64,000 nucleotides of DNA, taken from assembly GCF_029581275.1 (NCBI RefSeq), contig NZ_CP120742.1:718501-782500 (forward strand), in the 5' to 3' direction. Every line of letters begins with the position of its first letter. Within the stretch, counting starts at the first letter, position 1. Of this stretch, positions 1 through 9,820 are shown piece by piece. The DNA comes from Micromonospora sp. WMMD1155. GTDB taxonomy: Bacteria; Actinomycetota; Actinomycetes; Mycobacteriales; Micromonosporaceae. Under the pieces are notes generated by a model. The model made no database searches. It was not told the origin of the DNA and was given only the letters and a program-made list of their open reading frames with translations. Both the position numbers and the translations under genes were made by a program.

Positions 1-265
1 ACCAGCAGTCGTCGACCACGACGTACTGGTAGCCCAGGTCCCGCATCCCGCTGCTGACGATCGCGTCCGCCGTGCTGCGGATCAGCGCCTCGTTGATGTT
101 GCAGCCGAACTGGTTCCACGAGTTCCACCCCATCGGGGGGGTACGCGCCACGCCGTTGTCGAGCGCCTGCGCCGCGGGGGCGCGGAGGCCGACCAGGGCG
201 CCGGCGACCAGTAGGCCGGCTGCCAGCACGCTCCCCCAGCGACGACCTCGAGTGATGCGGTTCAT
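1..265 (-). CDS. Secreted GH27 glycosidase, N-terminal part (cut by window edge)
   Basis: Only the first 88 codons are present; the gene continues beyond position 1. The start is the ATG at 265-263, preceded by AAGGAGG. Residues 1 to about 35 form a signal peptide (RGRRW followed by a hydrophobic stretch ending in APAAQA). The mature part opens with [20 protein letters not shown] and continues to [10 protein letters not shown], the hallmark start of the GH27 (beta/alpha)8 barrel. GH27 contains alpha-galactosidases and, in actinomycetes, beta-L-arabinopyranosidases. The arabinose-type operator at 341-354 in the leader makes the arabinopyranosidase role attractive, but the fragment cannot decide it. 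Confidence 0.85.
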   Translation of the reverse strand, partial: MNRITRGRRWGSVLAAGLLVAGALVGLRAPAAQALDNGVARTPPMGWNSWNQFGCNINEALIRSTADAIVSSGMRDLGYQYVVVDDCW

Positions 266-491
266 CGAGCCTCCTTGTCGGTGGCGCCCGCCCTGACTAC
301 GATCTCCGGTCGATGGGCCGATAGCTGGACGCCAATTGTTTGTTAGCGTTAACAGAGACGTCCATCATGTTACGGTCCCATTTCACGAGGTTCAATACCT
401 TGCGCGCATCGCATTGCTTCTCGTCGATTGGTGAGATGGCGCAGCGATTGACCCGGGTCTTATCAACCGGGGCGACGCGGTGGCCCGGACG
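266..491. promoter_or_regulatory. GH27 promoter region with LacI-type operator at 341-354
   Basis: This gap between the repressor gene and the GH27 gene holds the near-perfect palindrome TGTTAGCGTTAACA at 341-354, about 75 bases upstream of the GH27 ATG. One base breaks symmetry relative to TGTTAGCGCTAACA. It matches the sites before GH43 (4081, 4191) and araB (13354), so GH27 is placed in the same regulon. I did not find a convincing -35/-10 pair. Confidence 0.7.
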
Positions 492-1499
492 TCAGCGACG
501 CGGTGGGGCGACGCTCTCGCGGGCGACCAGGGTCGGGGCGACCGTCTGCCGCAGCGCGCCACCGGTGCCCGACTCGATCTGGGTCAGCAACATCTGCAGG
601 CTCGCCCGCGCGACCGCGTCGAAGTCCGGACGGACGGTCGTCAGCGGCGGGATGAAGTACGCCGCCTCCGGCACGTCGTCGAAGCCGACGACGCTGATGT
701 CGTCGGGCACCCGTCGGCCGTACTCGTGCAACGCCCGCAGCACGCCCAGCGCGAGATGGTCGTTGGCGGTGAAGACCGCGGTGACCTCCGGCATCCGCGC
801 CAGCATCTGCCCGCACCGGTAACCGGAGGACGCGGACCAGTCCCCCGGCATCAGCGGCGGTGGCACCAGGCCGGCGGCCAGCAACGCCTCCCGCCAGCCG
901 TCGATCCGACCGACGCTGTCGAACCAGTCGGACGGCCCCGAGACGTGCCAGACGGTGCGGTGCCCCGCGTCGAGCAGATGCTGGGTCGCCGCCCGGGCGC
1001 CCGCCACCTGGTCGACGGTCACCAACGGCACCGGTCGGTTCGGGTCACCGTCGACGGTGACCAGCGGTACGTCCTTCGGTAGGCGCTCCAGCGCCTCACC
1101 GGCCGACTCGACCGGCGCGATGACCACGATGCCGGCGACCCGGTGCGACAGATGCCGTTCGACGGCCGCCGAGATGGACCGGTGGTCGAGGTTGCGGACG
1201 CTGCCGACGCTGACCGCGAAACCCTCCTCGGCGGCGGTCTGCTCCAACGCGGCGAGCAGGGACGCCGGACCGTAGAGCGTCGTGTTCTGCGCGACCACGC
1301 CGATGACCTGGGACCGACCGGTCACCAGCGCGCGTGCCGCGCCGTTCGGGCGGTAGCCGAGCTCGGCGATCGCCGCCCGCACCCGCAACCGGGTCTGCTC
1401 ACGAACGTTGGGGTGCCCGTTGAGCACCCGCGACACCGTTTGATGGGAGACACCGGCGAGACGAGCAACATCCGTCATCGCGGGACCGTGGACGGCCAT
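492..1499 (-). CDS. LacI-family transcriptional repressor, probable arabinose regulator
   Basis: The 335-residue protein has a LacI helix-turn-helix at residues 8-30 (MTDVARLAGVSHQTVSRVLN), a hinge helix (ARALVTGRSQ) and a periplasmic-binding-protein-like effector domain ending in the usual VARESVAPP. The ATG at 1499 follows GGGGGAG; a second ATG seven codons later is less well placed. It lies between GH43 and GH27, both preceded by TGTTA-CG-TAACA palindromes, so it is the natural candidate to bind them and the araB operator. Effector (L-arabinose or an arabino-oligosaccharide) is inferred. Its own 390-bp leader has no copy of the operator, so no autoregulation through this site is apparent. 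Confidence 0.9.
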   Translation of the reverse strand: MAVHGPAMTDVARLAGVSHQTVSRVLNGHPNVREQTRLRVRAAIAELGYRPNGAARALVTGRSQVIGVVAQNTTLYGPASLLAALEQTAAEEGFAVSVGSVRNLDHRSISAAVERHLSHRVAGIVVIAPVESAGEALERLPKDVPLVTVDGDPNRPVPLVTVDQVAGARAATQHLLDAGHRTVWHVSGPSDWFDSVGRIDGWREALLAAGLVPPPLMPGDWSASSGYRCGQMLARMPEVTAVFTANDHLALGVLRALHEYGRRVPDDISVVGFDDVPEAAYFIPPLTTVRPDFDAVARASLQMLLTQIESGTGGALRQTVAPTLVARESVAPPRR

Positions 1500-1889
1500 T
1501 TCGCTCCCCCCGCTACATCTCCGGCCCGCAGCCCGTCGACGTCGACTGGAGCGGCCCGGCCCGATCCCCCTCGCTCAGCCACCACGCCGGTGCTGAATCC
1601 CAGGTGACCAGCGCTGGATCGCCGATAGTCTACGCCAGCCACCGCCCCGAACACGGCATGCCCGTCGGTGGACTGCGCGACGCACCAGTGCCGCATAACC
1701 CAACCCCCGCCTGAGGTACGCGGTGAACAGCCGTTCTCCGTCGATGCGCGATGGCACGCCGGCCTGCCCTACGCCCTTGGACAGAGCGTGGAGCAGGCCG
1801 GCGAGGACCAGCCGTGGCGTCGACTCGACGTGCCGGCGGGCACGTGTCTGCCAGCGCCGCTGGTCAGACCATTCGTTGTGTGACTGGTG
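1500..1889. other. Intergenic region upstream of the LacI repressor
   Basis: The 390 bases between the GH43 stop and the repressor start hold no recognisable gene. The only open frames here are short, lack ribosome binding sites and encode Arg/Pro/Gly-rich peptides typical of spurious frames in GC-rich DNA. I saw no TGTTA-CG-TAACA site and no strong terminator hairpin. Confidence 0.5.
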
Positions 1890-3998
1890 TCACGGTGTGG
1901 TCAGGTCGAACCGGCGTACGGTGACCGCGCCGCCGAGCGCCTGGGTCGCGTGGTTGAAGACGGCGAACCGGTAGCCCATGAAGAACTGCCAGTTGTTGGC
2001 CAGCGTCAGGGCGTTGCCGAACGAGGTGAAGTTGACCCCGTCCGTGCTGTAGGAGAAACGAGCCTGCCGGCCGGACCCGGGTCTGATGTCGGCGTTGGCC
2101 CGCAACCAGATCCGGCCACCCGAGACACCGGTGCTCGCGACCTCGCTGCCGGTGCTGGTGGTGTTCCAACTGCCGTCCATCGTCAGGCCGTTCTGCATGA
2201 CCAGTCGGGTGGACCCGTTGTCCCGCTTGATGCCGATCCAGGCCGACGAGTTGCGCAGCACCGCCAGGCCGGTGCGGTCACCGTCACGCATCGTGGAGTA
2301 GTCCAATTCGATGGTGGCGGTCGAGGTGGGCCCCTGGATCCGGTGGGTCAGCGTGTTGCGCGCCTTGTACAGGTCGCCGGTGACGGTGGCGGTCTGCAGG
2401 TTCAGGCCGTTGTTGACCGACCACTTGCTGTTGTCCGGGTTGTGGTTCCACTCCCACTGCGGGCCGAGGGTGGTGCCGGCGAACGTGTCGGTGCCGGTCA
2501 GCGGCTTGACCGCACGCGGCGGCGCGGGCAGGTTCGGCTTCGGGTACGTGTCGCCCCACCTGCCGTTGACCGTCTGCAACACCGGCCAACCGTCGCCGGT
2601 CCAGGTGATCGGTGCCAGGGCCGGCATCCGACCACCGGGGTACGCGTCGACGAAGGACATGTAGTACCAGTCGCCGTTCTGGGTCTGCACCAGGCCGCCC
2701 TGGTGCGGCACACCACCGCCGGAGATCGGGCCGGGCAGATCCAGCAGCACCTGACGCTGCTCGTACGGGCCGAACGGGCCGTTCGTCGACTTGAGCACGT
2801 ACTGGCCGTTGGCCGGTCGGGTGAGCCAGATGTAGTAGGCGCCGTTGCGCTTGTAGAACCGGGCACCTTCCAGCGTGCCGATGCTCGACGGCGTCTGGTA
2901 CACCTGCTGGGCCCGGACCTGGGACTTTCCGTCGGCGGAGAGCTGGGCGACGCTGATGGTGCCGTTGCCGTACGCGATGTACGGGGTGTCGTTGTCGTCG
3001 AACAGCAGGCCGGCGTCGTAGTAGCAGTTCGGGATGGTGGCGTGCTTGCTCCAGGTGCTGTCGACGGCGGACGCGGTGTAGATGTGCGTCTGCGCGAAGT
3101 CGATGCACCCGGCCCAGTAGTACTGCCGGTTGCTCGGCCGGTAGTTCAGCGTCGATGCCCAGATCCCGTCGACGTACGCGTTACTACCACCGCTCATGTC
3201 GTACTTCGAGCCGAAGTCGAGCCGGGGCACGGCGTGACCGGCGAACTCCCAGTTCACCAGGTCGTACGAGCGCAGGACCGGCGCGCCCGGCGAGTAGTGC
3301 ATGGTGGACGACGTCAGGTAGTAGACGTTGTCCACCCGGATGATGTCGACGTCGGCGAAGTCCTGCCAGATGGCCGGGTTCGAGAACGTGCCGTTCGACG
3401 GGGGCGGCGTGGTGGGGTCGGTGCCGCCGTCCATGCGGACGAGCTGCCACTGCTGGTTGGCGCCGTTCCAGTCGTCGTACTGCACGATGTTTCCACCGTC
3501 GGCGGTCGAGGCGCCCTGCACCTCCATGACCTTGTTGCTGTTCCGGTTGATCAACCGGACGTAGCCGCTGTCCGAATCGGCCAACCGGAACTGCTGGTTG
3601 GTCCCGTTGTTGTCGGACCACTGCACGATCGCCGCACCGTTGGCCGTCGAACGCTGATAGACGTCGAGCACCTTGCCCGACAGCCGCGACTTCAACCGGT
3701 AGTAGCCACCACCGGAGTCCACGAACTGCCACTGCTGCTGATTACCGTTGTTCCGGGCCCACTGCGTGATCCGGGCACCGTCGTTCGTGGCCAGGTTGTA
3801 GACGTCCAGGGCCTTGCCGCTGTTGCGGTTGACCAACACGTACCACGCGTTGGTGTCGACGGTCGCCGCCGAAGCCGGCGACGGGGCGACGGCCGCGAGG
3901 GCCCCACCGAGCACCACCGCCACCACGGCCGCGCCGAGTAGTGACAGTCTTCCGCGCCGGCGCGGTGCTCCCCGGGGAACCCGTCCGATGGAAATCAT
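1890..3998 (-). CDS. Secreted CBM13-GH43 arabinofuranosidase/xylosidase
   Basis: The 702-residue protein has a signal peptide (1-45, twin-arginine-like RRR then hydrophobic, ASAA), a ricin-type CBM13 with three QxW-like repeats (about 50-190), a Thr/Pro linker, and a GH43 five-bladed propeller (about 205-490). Expected GH43 acids are visible: D216 in FADVD (base), D328 in CYYDAG, and E377 in GTLEGARF (acid). Residues 503-702 form the concanavalin-like domain common at the C-terminus of GH43 xylosidases. It should remove arabinose or xylose from hemicellulose outside the cell. Two operators (4081, 4191) and a promoter precede it. Exact specificity between arabinofuranosidase and xylosidase cannot be read from sequence alone. 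Confidence 0.9.
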   Translation of the reverse strand: MISIGRVPRGAPRRRGRLSLLGAAVVAVVLGGALAAVAPSPASAATVDTNAWYVLVNRNSGKALDVYNLATNDGARITQWARNNGNQQQWQFVDSGGGYYRLKSRLSGKVLDVYQRSTANGAAIVQWSDNNGTNQQFRLADSDSGYVRLINRNSNKVMEVQGASTADGGNIVQYDDWNGANQQWQLVRMDGGTDPTTPPPSNGTFSNPAIWQDFADVDIIRVDNVYYLTSSTMHYSPGAPVLRSYDLVNWEFAGHAVPRLDFGSKYDMSGGSNAYVDGIWASTLNYRPSNRQYYWAGCIDFAQTHIYTASAVDSTWSKHATIPNCYYDAGLLFDDNDTPYIAYGNGTISVAQLSADGKSQVRAQQVYQTPSSIGTLEGARFYKRNGAYYIWLTRPANGQYVLKSTNGPFGPYEQRQVLLDLPGPISGGGVPHQGGLVQTQNGDWYYMSFVDAYPGGRMPALAPITWTGDGWPVLQTVNGRWGDTYPKPNLPAPPRAVKPLTGTDTFAGTTLGPQWEWNHNPDNSKWSVNNGLNLQTATVTGDLYKARNTLTHRIQGPTSTATIELDYSTMRDGDRTGLAVLRNSSAWIGIKRDNGSTRLVMQNGLTMDGSWNTTSTGSEVASTGVSGGRIWLRANADIRPGSGRQARFSYSTDGVNFTSFGNALTLANNWQFFMGYRFAVFNHATQALGGAVTVRRFDLTTP

Positions 3999-4080
3999 GA
4001 TCCTCCTTCGCTGGCCTGAGGTGCCGGACCGTCTCAGCCGGCATCCGCATCGCTGGTCGGCGCGCTGGCCAGACCATTGA

Positions 4081-4094
4081 TGTGATCGCTAACA
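4081..4094. promoter_or_regulatory. Arabinose-type LacI operator in the GH43 leader
   Basis: TGTGATCGCTAACA is an imperfect palindrome 83 bases upstream of the GH43 ATG. It lies downstream of the probable promoter at 4190-4217, where a bound repressor could block elongation or loop to the perfect site at 4191. Confidence 0.65.
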
Positions 4095-4189
4095 GCACCC
4101 CACGCCAGGTCCCGGAGATCGTTCGACCTCGACGGAGAGGCGCGGATCAGAGCCGGCGTGGCGCAGGAATCGAGTTGCGTTGATGCTTA

Positions 4190-4217
4190 CTGTTATCGAT
4201 AACAAGACCGTAGTCAA
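4190..4217 (-). promoter_or_regulatory. GH43 promoter overlapped by a perfect operator
   Basis: Reading leftward, TTGACT (4217-4212), 16 bases, then TAACAG (4195-4190) make a plausible sigma-70-type promoter. The 14-bp perfect palindrome TGTTATCGATAACA at 4191-4204 covers the -10 box and spacer, so repressor binding would exclude polymerase. The leader to the GH43 ATG would be roughly 185 bases. Promoter assignment is by eye. Confidence 0.65.
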
Positions 4218-4471
4218 GACGAAACATGAGTCGGCGGTCCGAGCGGACGGCGTCGACGCCGGAGGGCGCGACGGGAGGGCACGACGCGTGCGTACGTGCG
4301 TGCGGCGCGGCCAGCGGATGCGCGATCGGTGGCAGCTCAACGGTGCGGTGCTCGGCGTGTCTGGTGGCTCAGCTCCACCGACCGCCAGTTCAGGACCGGG
4401 CCACACGGCCGGCCCATCGGCGCCGGCCTACGCCCCGCTGATCAAAGGCAGGACAACATGATCACCTAAGC
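4218..4471. other. Intergenic region between araA terminator and GH43 promoter
   Basis: Nothing gene-like is seen here. Open frames on both strands lack ribosome binding sites and resemble no family I recognise. Confidence 0.4.
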
Positions 4472-4510
4472 CGTGATCGGCCCGGACCTGTCGGGCCCGA
4501 GCCGATCACG
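4472..4510 (-). terminator. Terminator after araA
   Basis: CGTGATCGG at 4472-4480 pairs with CCGATCACG at 4502-4510, and the 21-base loop can itself fold (GGCCCG with CGGGCC). It lies 16 bases past the araA stop at the end of the seven-gene minus-strand operon. There is no T-run, as usual for actinomycete hairpin terminators. Confidence 0.65.
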
Positions 4511-4525
4511 CCCGGCGGCAGGGCC

Positions 4526-6028
4526 TCAGAAGCCGCGGGCCAGCCGGTAGTAGGCCTGGTTCCAGCGCAGCTCGTCGGCGAAGCGGCGGGTCTGGGTCTC
4601 GGCGTCGATGACGACCAGCTCGGTACGGCTCATCTCGGCCAGGTCGTGCAACTCCTCCACCCCCACCGCCTGGGACAGCACCGTGTGGTGCGGCGCACCC
4701 GCGGTGATCCACGCCTCGGCCGAAACGGGCAGGTCCGGTCGCGGGCGCCAGACGGCGCGGGCCACCGGCAGGCTGCGCAGCGGCTGCGGCGGGGTGACCA
4801 CGTCGATCTCGTTGGCGACGAGCCGGAACCGCTCTCCCATGTCGGCCAGGCCGAGCACGACCGCCGGGCCGGGCGCGGCGTCGAAGACCAGCCGGATCGG
4901 GTCCTCCCGACCGCCGATGCTCAGCGGGTGGATCTCCACGTTCGGCGTGTCGGAGGCGATCGTCGGGCAGACCTCCAGCATGTGCGCGCCCAGCACCAGC
5001 TCCTCGCCCGGGGTGAGGTCGTAGGTGTAGTCCTCCATGAACGACGTGCCGCCGTCCACACCCACCGACATCGCCTTGAGGGTCCGGACCAGCACCGAGG
5101 TCTTCCAGTCGCCCTCACCACCGAAGCCGTAACCGTCGGCCATCAGTCGCTGCACGGCGATGCCGGGCAGCTGACGCAGGCCCCCGAGGTCCTCGAAGTT
5201 CGTGGTGAAGGCCCGGAACCCGCCCTCGTCCAGGAAGGCACGCATGCCCAGCTCCAGCCGGGCCGCGTACCGCAGGGAATCGTGCCGCTCGCCCCCGGAC
5301 AGCAGCTCCGAGGCGACGCGGTACGTGTCCTCGTACTCCTTGACCAGGTCGTCGACCTGCGCGTCGGCGACCTGACCGACCACCTCGACCAGGTCGTTGA
5401 CGCCGTAGGTGTTGACCGACACCCCGAACCGCAGCTCCGCCTCGACCTTGTCGCCCTCGGTCACCGCGACGTCGCGCATGTTGTCGCCGAAGCGGGCCAG
5501 CCGCAGCGACCGCATCGCCGACCAGCCGAGCGCGGCACGGGCCCACGCACCGACCCGGGCACTCACCCGCGGGTCACTGACGTGCCCGGCCACCGTCTTG
5601 CGAGCCACACCGAGACGGGTCTGGATGTACCCGAACTCACGGTCGCCGTGGGCGGCCTGGTTCAGGTTCATGAAGTCCATGTCGATGTCGTTCCACGGCA
5701 GCAGGACGTTGGCCTGCGTGTGCAGGTGCAGCAGCGGCGTCTGCAACGCGTCGAGCCCGGAGATCCACATCTTCGCCGGCGAGAAGGTGTGCATCCACGC
5801 GATGACCCCGATGGCCCCCTGGGCGGCGGCGTCCCGGCAGACCTGCAGGATCTCACCGCTGTTGGTCAGGACGGGCTTCCAGACCACCCGGGCGGGAATC
5901 TGCGGCGAGTCGTCGAGCGCGGCCGCGATCTGGCGAGACTGCTCGGCGACCTGCCGGAGCGTCTCCTCGCCGTACATGCCTTGGCTGCCGGTGAGGAACC
6001 AGATCTCGGGTGCGTGGTGTGGTGCCAT
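4526..6028 (-). CDS. araA: L-arabinose isomerase
   Basis: The enzyme converts L-arabinose to L-ribulose in the cytoplasm. The ATG at 6028 ([16 protein letters not shown]) gives 500 residues, the same length as E. coli AraA; the open frame continues upstream only as a shadow of the permease gene. The metal-binding and catalytic residues are in place: E305 in GGEGDWK, E332 in FMEDYTY, H349 in GAHMLEV and H448 in PHHTVLS, within one or two positions of the E. coli numbering. It is the last gene of the operon that begins with araB and includes a sugar ABC transporter, so uptake and isomerisation are co-expressed. A terminator follows. Confidence 0.97.
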   Translation of the reverse strand: MAPHHAPEIWFLTGSQGMYGEETLRQVAEQSRQIAAALDDSPQIPARVVWKPVLTNSGEILQVCRDAAAQGAIGVIAWMHTFSPAKMWISGLDALQTPLLHLHTQANVLLPWNDIDMDFMNLNQAAHGDREFGYIQTRLGVARKTVAGHVSDPRVSARVGAWARAALGWSAMRSLRLARFGDNMRDVAVTEGDKVEAELRFGVSVNTYGVNDLVEVVGQVADAQVDDLVKEYEDTYRVASELLSGGERHDSLRYAARLELGMRAFLDEGGFRAFTTNFEDLGGLRQLPGIAVQRLMADGYGFGGEGDWKTSVLVRTLKAMSVGVDGGTSFMEDYTYDLTPGEELVLGAHMLEVCPTIASDTPNVEIHPLSIGGREDPIRLVFDAAPGPAVVLGLADMGERFRLVANEIDVVTPPQPLRSLPVARAVWRPRPDLPVSAEAWITAGAPHHTVLSQAVGVEELHDLAEMSRTELVVIDAETQTRRFADELRWNQAYYRLARGF

Positions 6029-6054
6029 GGGGTTGCCTTCCGGGAGAGGAACGG

Positions 6055-7044
6055 TCACTTGTAACGGATGCCGATGAGGCGCTGGAGGAGGATGAACGCG
6101 AAGAGCAGGCCGCCGATCACGATCTTGGTCCACCAGGAGTTGAGGCTCCCATCGAAGGTGATGAGGGTTTGGATCACGCCCAGGACGAGTACGCCGAGCA
6201 CCGTGCCGAAGGCGTAGCCGCCGCCTCCGGTGAGCACCGTGCCACCGATGACGACGGCGGCGATGACGTCCAACTCCATGCCCACCGCGATCAGGGGCGC
6301 GCCGGAGAGGGTGTAGAAGGACAGCAGGATTCCGCCGATCGCCGAGCACAGGCCACTGATCGTGTAGACGGCGATCCGGGTCCGCCCCACCGGCAGGCCC
6401 ATCAGCAGGGCCGACTGGGGATTGCCGCCGATGGCGTACACGTTGCGCCCGAGCCGGGTGTAGGCCAGCGTGTACGCGGCGACGGCGACCACGACGAAGG
6501 CGATCAGCACACTGATCGACACGAAGTTGCCCCGGGGATCGCCGATGCGCTCCTGCGACATCCTGGTCCAGAACCCGTCGGTGATCGGGATGGACGAGTC
6601 GGAGATGAACGTGCACATGCCCCGGGCGAAGAACATCCCGGCGAGCGTGACGATGAACGGCTGGATCTCGAAGAAGTGGATGACGCAGCCCATCAGCAGG
6701 CCGAGCGTCGGCCCGATGAGCAGGGCGATGACGAGCACCAGCGCCGCGGGCAGACCCTCCTGGAGCAGCCAGGCGGACACCATCGCCGTCATCGCGACGA
6801 CCGAGCCGACCGACAGGTCGATGCCCCCGGTGAGGATCACGAAGGTCATCCCGATCGCCACGACGAGCAGGAAGCTGTTGTCGATGAAGACGTTGAAGAT
6901 GACCTGGACGTTCGAGAACGCCGTGTACTGGGACACGCCGATGCCGTACATGACCAGCAGGAGGGCGAGCGTGGCCAGGACCGGTATCTGCCGCCGTGGC
7001 AGCCGGAACCGGGTACGCCCAGCGGTGAGCGATCCAGTGGTCAT
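6055..7044 (-). CDS. Sugar ABC transporter permease (YjfF-like)
   Basis: A 329-residue integral membrane protein of the BPD_transp_2 (RbsC/AraH) family with eight to ten hydrophobic segments and the family motif [14 protein letters not shown] near residues 72-86. It resembles YjfF of the E. coli galactofuranose importer more than AraH. Its ATG overlaps the stop of the upstream permease by 4 bases, implying translational coupling, and araA follows after 26 bases. The two permeases should form a heterodimer. Substrate is inferred as L-arabinose from the ara genes on both sides. Confidence 0.93.
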   Translation of the reverse strand: MTTGSLTAGRTRFRLPRRQIPVLATLALLLVMYGIGVSQYTAFSNVQVIFNVFIDNSFLLVVAIGMTFVILTGGIDLSVGSVVAMTAMVSAWLLQEGLPAALVLVIALLIGPTLGLLMGCVIHFFEIQPFIVTLAGMFFARGMCTFISDSSIPITDGFWTRMSQERIGDPRGNFVSISVLIAFVVVAVAAYTLAYTRLGRNVYAIGGNPQSALLMGLPVGRTRIAVYTISGLCSAIGGILLSFYTLSGAPLIAVGMELDVIAAVVIGGTVLTGGGGYAFGTVLGVLVLGVIQTLITFDGSLNSWWTKIVIGGLLFAFILLQRLIGIRYK

Positions 7045-8111
7045 GCCGGCACCTGCTCCTTCGGCTTGTCGGCAACGGTGGTGGGCGGCGGGAGGTCGCG
7101 CCGACGGCCGGCGAACTTGGCCCGGAAGGCCGGCGCCTGGATGAGGCAGACGGCGATGACGACGACCGCCTTGAACAGCAGCGACGTCTGCGGCGAGATG
7201 TCCATCGCGTACACCGTGGTGGTCAGGGTCTGGATGATCAGCGCGCCGAGGATCGTGCCGCTGAGGAAGAACCGGCCGCCGGCGAGGGACGTGCCGCCGA
7301 TGACGACCGCGAGGATGGCGTCCAACTCCACCCAGAGACCGACCGCGTTGCCGTCGGCACTGGACACGTTGGCGGTCATCATGAAACCGGCGACCGCGGC
7401 GCAGGCGGCGCTGATCACGTACGCGAGGAAGATGACCCGGCCGGAGCGGATGCCGGCGAGTCGACTCGCCTCCGCGTTACCGCCCACCGACTCGACGATC
7501 ATGCCGAGTGCGGTGCGGCGGGTGAACCCGGCGACGACGAGTGCCGCGGCGAGGGCGATGAAGATGGCCAGTGGCAGGGTCAGCAGGTGGCCCAGCCCGA
7601 TCGCCCGGAAGGGCCCGGAGTTGATGGTGATGATCTGACCCTGGGTGATCAACTGGGCGAGGCCGCGGCCCGCGACCATCAGGATCAGCGTGGCGATGAT
7701 CGGCTGGATCCCGATCACGGCCACCAGCACCCCGTTCCAGGCACCGAGCACCAGCGAGATCGCCAACGCCAGGGCGAGCGCGGTCAGCACCACGGTGAGG
7801 CTGTTCTGGTCGGGCTGCTTGCTGATGTACATGCAGGCGATCGCGCCGCTGATCGCGCAGAGTGAACCGACCGACAGGTCGATGCCCCCGGTCGAGATGA
7901 CGAGCGTCATGCCCAGCGCGACGAGGATCAACGGCGCGCTCAGCCGCAGGATGTCGATCGGGGTGCCGTACAGGTGCCCGTCCTTGAGCTCGATGGACAG
8001 GAACCCCGGCCGGTAGATCGTGTTGGCGGCGAGCATGACGACCAGCACGGCGGCGGGCCAGAACAGCCGGTGACCGGTCAGCGCCCGGTAGCGGCCCATG
8101 GTGGCGCTCAT
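7041..8111 (-). CDS. Sugar ABC transporter permease (YtfT-like)
   Basis: A 356-residue RbsC/AraH-family permease, starting [19 protein letters not shown]. The motif [18 protein letters not shown] and the later [18 protein letters not shown] are family hallmarks. The ATG at 8111 overlaps the ATPase stop by 4 bases (ATGA); the longer open frame upstream is only a shadow of the ATPase gene. It is the partner of the YjfF-like permease in the arabinose operon. Residues 326-356 are a basic, proline-rich cytoplasmic tail ending in KEQVPA. Confidence 0.92.
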   Translation of the reverse strand: MSATMGRYRALTGHRLFWPAAVLVVMLAANTIYRPGFLSIELKDGHLYGTPIDILRLSAPLILVALGMTLVISTGGIDLSVGSLCAISGAIACMYISKQPDQNSLTVVLTALALALAISLVLGAWNGVLVAVIGIQPIIATLILMVAGRGLAQLITQGQIITINSGPFRAIGLGHLLTLPLAIFIALAAALVVAGFTRRTALGMIVESVGGNAEASRLAGIRSGRVIFLAYVISAACAAVAGFMMTANVSSADGNAVGLWVELDAILAVVIGGTSLAGGRFFLSGTILGALIIQTLTTTVYAMDISPQTSLLFKAVVVIAVCLIQAPAFRAKFAGRRRDLPPPTTVADKPKEQVPA

Positions 8112-9646
8112 CGGTCTGCCTCCTGGAGGGACCCACTGGCGATGGTCTGCATGATGCGGTCGGCGTCCAGACTGTCGTCGTTGGCGAACTGCGCGACCAT
8201 CTGCCGGTCCCGCATGACGGCCACCTTGTGGCTCAGGCGCAGCACCTCCTCCAGCTCGGCGGAGATGAACAGCACCGCCATGCCGCCGTCGGACAGCTGG
8301 GTCACCAGCCTCTGGATCTCGGTCTTCGCGCCGATGTCGATGCCCCGGGTCGGCTCGTCGAGGATCAACAGCCGTGGCTCGGTGATCAGCCACCGGGCCA
8401 GCAGCACCTTCTGCTGGTTGCCGCCGGAGAGGTTGCGTACCGGCATCTCCGGATCCGCGGGCCGGATGCTCAGTGCCTTGACGTACTTGTCGACCAGCTC
8501 GTCCTGGCGGCGACGCGGAATCGGACGCAGCCAGCCCCGGGCGGCCTGCATGGCGAGGATCATGTTCTCGCGGACCGACAGGTCGGGGACGATGCCCTCC
8601 GCGCGGCGGTTCTCCGAACAGAAGCCGACGCCCTGGCCGATGGCCTGCGCTGGGGTGCGCAGACTGCTCGCCGTGCCGTCGACGGTGACCTGGCCGCCGT
8701 CGGTCTTGTCGGCGCCGAACAACAACCGGGCCACCTCGGTACGCCCCGAGCCGAGCAGACCGGCCAGGCCCACCACCTCGCCGGCGTGGATGGTGAGGCT
8801 GAACGGCTCCACGGCGCCCTTCCGGCCGACGTCGGACACCGCCACCAGGGGGGTGCCCTCCTCCAGGGCGGCCAGGTCCCGCCGGGAGTGCTCCTCGATG
8901 CCCTCCAGGACGTCCAGTTCCTTGCCGATCATCTTCTCGACGAGGGAGAGCTGGGGCAGCTCGGCGGTCGGGTACTCGCCGACGAGCCCACCGTTGCGCA
9001 GCACCGTGATCCGGTCCGCGATCTCGTAGACCTGGTCGAGGAAGTGGGTCACGAACAGGATCGCGATGCCCTCGTCGCGCAGTTGCCGCATGATGCGGAA
9101 CAGCTGCGCCACCTCACCGGCGTCGAGGCTGGACGTCGGCTCGTCCAGGATCAGCACCCGCGCCTTGATGTCGATGGCGCGGGCGATCGCGACCATCTGC
9201 TGGATCGCCAGGGAGTACGAGCCCAGCGGCGCGCTCACGTCGAGGTCGAGGTCGAGGCGGGTCAGCAGCGCCCGGGCGCGACGGCGGACCTCGCCCCAAC
9301 GGACGGCACCGAGGAGCCGGGGCTCCCGGCCGATGAAGATGTTCTCCGCCACCGACAGGTTGGTGCAGAGGTTGACCTCCTGGAAGACCGTGCTCACCCC
9401 GGCGGCGGTCGCCTGCATCGGCCCGCTGAAGGACACCTGCTCGCCGTCGAGGGTGATCGTGCCGCCGTCGGTGTCGTACACACCGGTCAGCACCTTGATG
9501 AGGGTCGACTTGCCCGCGCCGTTCTCGCCCATCAGGGCGTGCACCTCGCCGGGGAAAAGCCGGAAGTTGACGTCGTGGAGTGCGCGCACCCCGGGGAAGG
9601 ATTTGCTGATCCCGGTCATCGTCAGGACCGGACGGCTATCCGTCAT
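8108..9646 (-). CDS. Sugar ABC transporter double ATPase (YtfR/AraG-like)
   Basis: The 512-residue protein has two ABC cassettes in tandem. The first has Walker A GENGAGKST and Walker B VLILDEPTSSLD with a degenerate signature (SLAIQQMVAIARAI). The second has a degenerate Walker A (GLLGSGRTE), a good signature LSGGNQQKVLLARWL and RLLILDEPTRGID. One canonical and one degenerate site is typical of CUT2 sugar importers. I chose the ATG at 9646, which follows AGAAGAGG; the GTG at 9676 would add ten residues but has no ribosome binding site. It powers the two permeases that follow, coupled by ATGA. Confidence 0.93.
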   Translation of the reverse strand: MTDSRPVLTMTGISKSFPGVRALHDVNFRLFPGEVHALMGENGAGKSTLIKVLTGVYDTDGGTITLDGEQVSFSGPMQATAAGVSTVFQEVNLCTNLSVAENIFIGREPRLLGAVRWGEVRRRARALLTRLDLDLDVSAPLGSYSLAIQQMVAIARAIDIKARVLILDEPTSSLDAGEVAQLFRIMRQLRDEGIAILFVTHFLDQVYEIADRITVLRNGGLVGEYPTAELPQLSLVEKMIGKELDVLEGIEEHSRRDLAALEEGTPLVAVSDVGRKGAVEPFSLTIHAGEVVGLAGLLGSGRTEVARLLFGADKTDGGQVTVDGTASSLRTPAQAIGQGVGFCSENRRAEGIVPDLSVRENMILAMQAARGWLRPIPRRRQDELVDKYVKALSIRPADPEMPVRNLSGGNQQKVLLARWLITEPRLLILDEPTRGIDIGAKTEIQRLVTQLSDGGMAVLFISAELEEVLRLSHKVAVMRDRQMVAQFANDDSLDADRIMQTIASGSLQEADR

Positions 9647-9700
9647 CCCATCAGACCTCTTCTGGGTCGTCGACACGGAAGGGCCGCTGCGCTCCCGTGC

Positions 9701-9725
9701 GCCCGCCGGAATCGTCCGGGCGGGC
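9701..9725 (-). other. Intercistronic hairpin between binding protein and ATPase genes
   Basis: GCCCGCCGGA (9701-9710) and TCCGGGCGGGC (9715-9725) pair around ATCG with one bulged base. It sits in the 174-base gap after the binding-protein gene. Such hairpins often protect or partly terminate the message so that the binding protein is made in excess over the membrane parts. Confidence 0.5.
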
Positions 9726-9820
9726 GTGGCACGGGGTGGTCGCGGGCCATGCCCGGTCCGTTGCGGGTAGGGGGACGACGCGGCGGGGCCGCCACGCGAG
9801 CGCGGCGACCCCGGCGTCGA

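Noticed and set aside
1887..3941. A 684-codon open frame on the plus strand opposite GH43
   Set aside because: It is Arg/Val/Gly-rich with no domain or ribosome binding site and mirrors the GH43 codons; typical antisense frame in GC-rich DNA.
4526..7075. An 849-codon frame that could look like a permease-araA fusion
   Set aside because: The part above 6028 is a frame-shifted shadow of the permease gene; araA starts at its own ATG with normal length.
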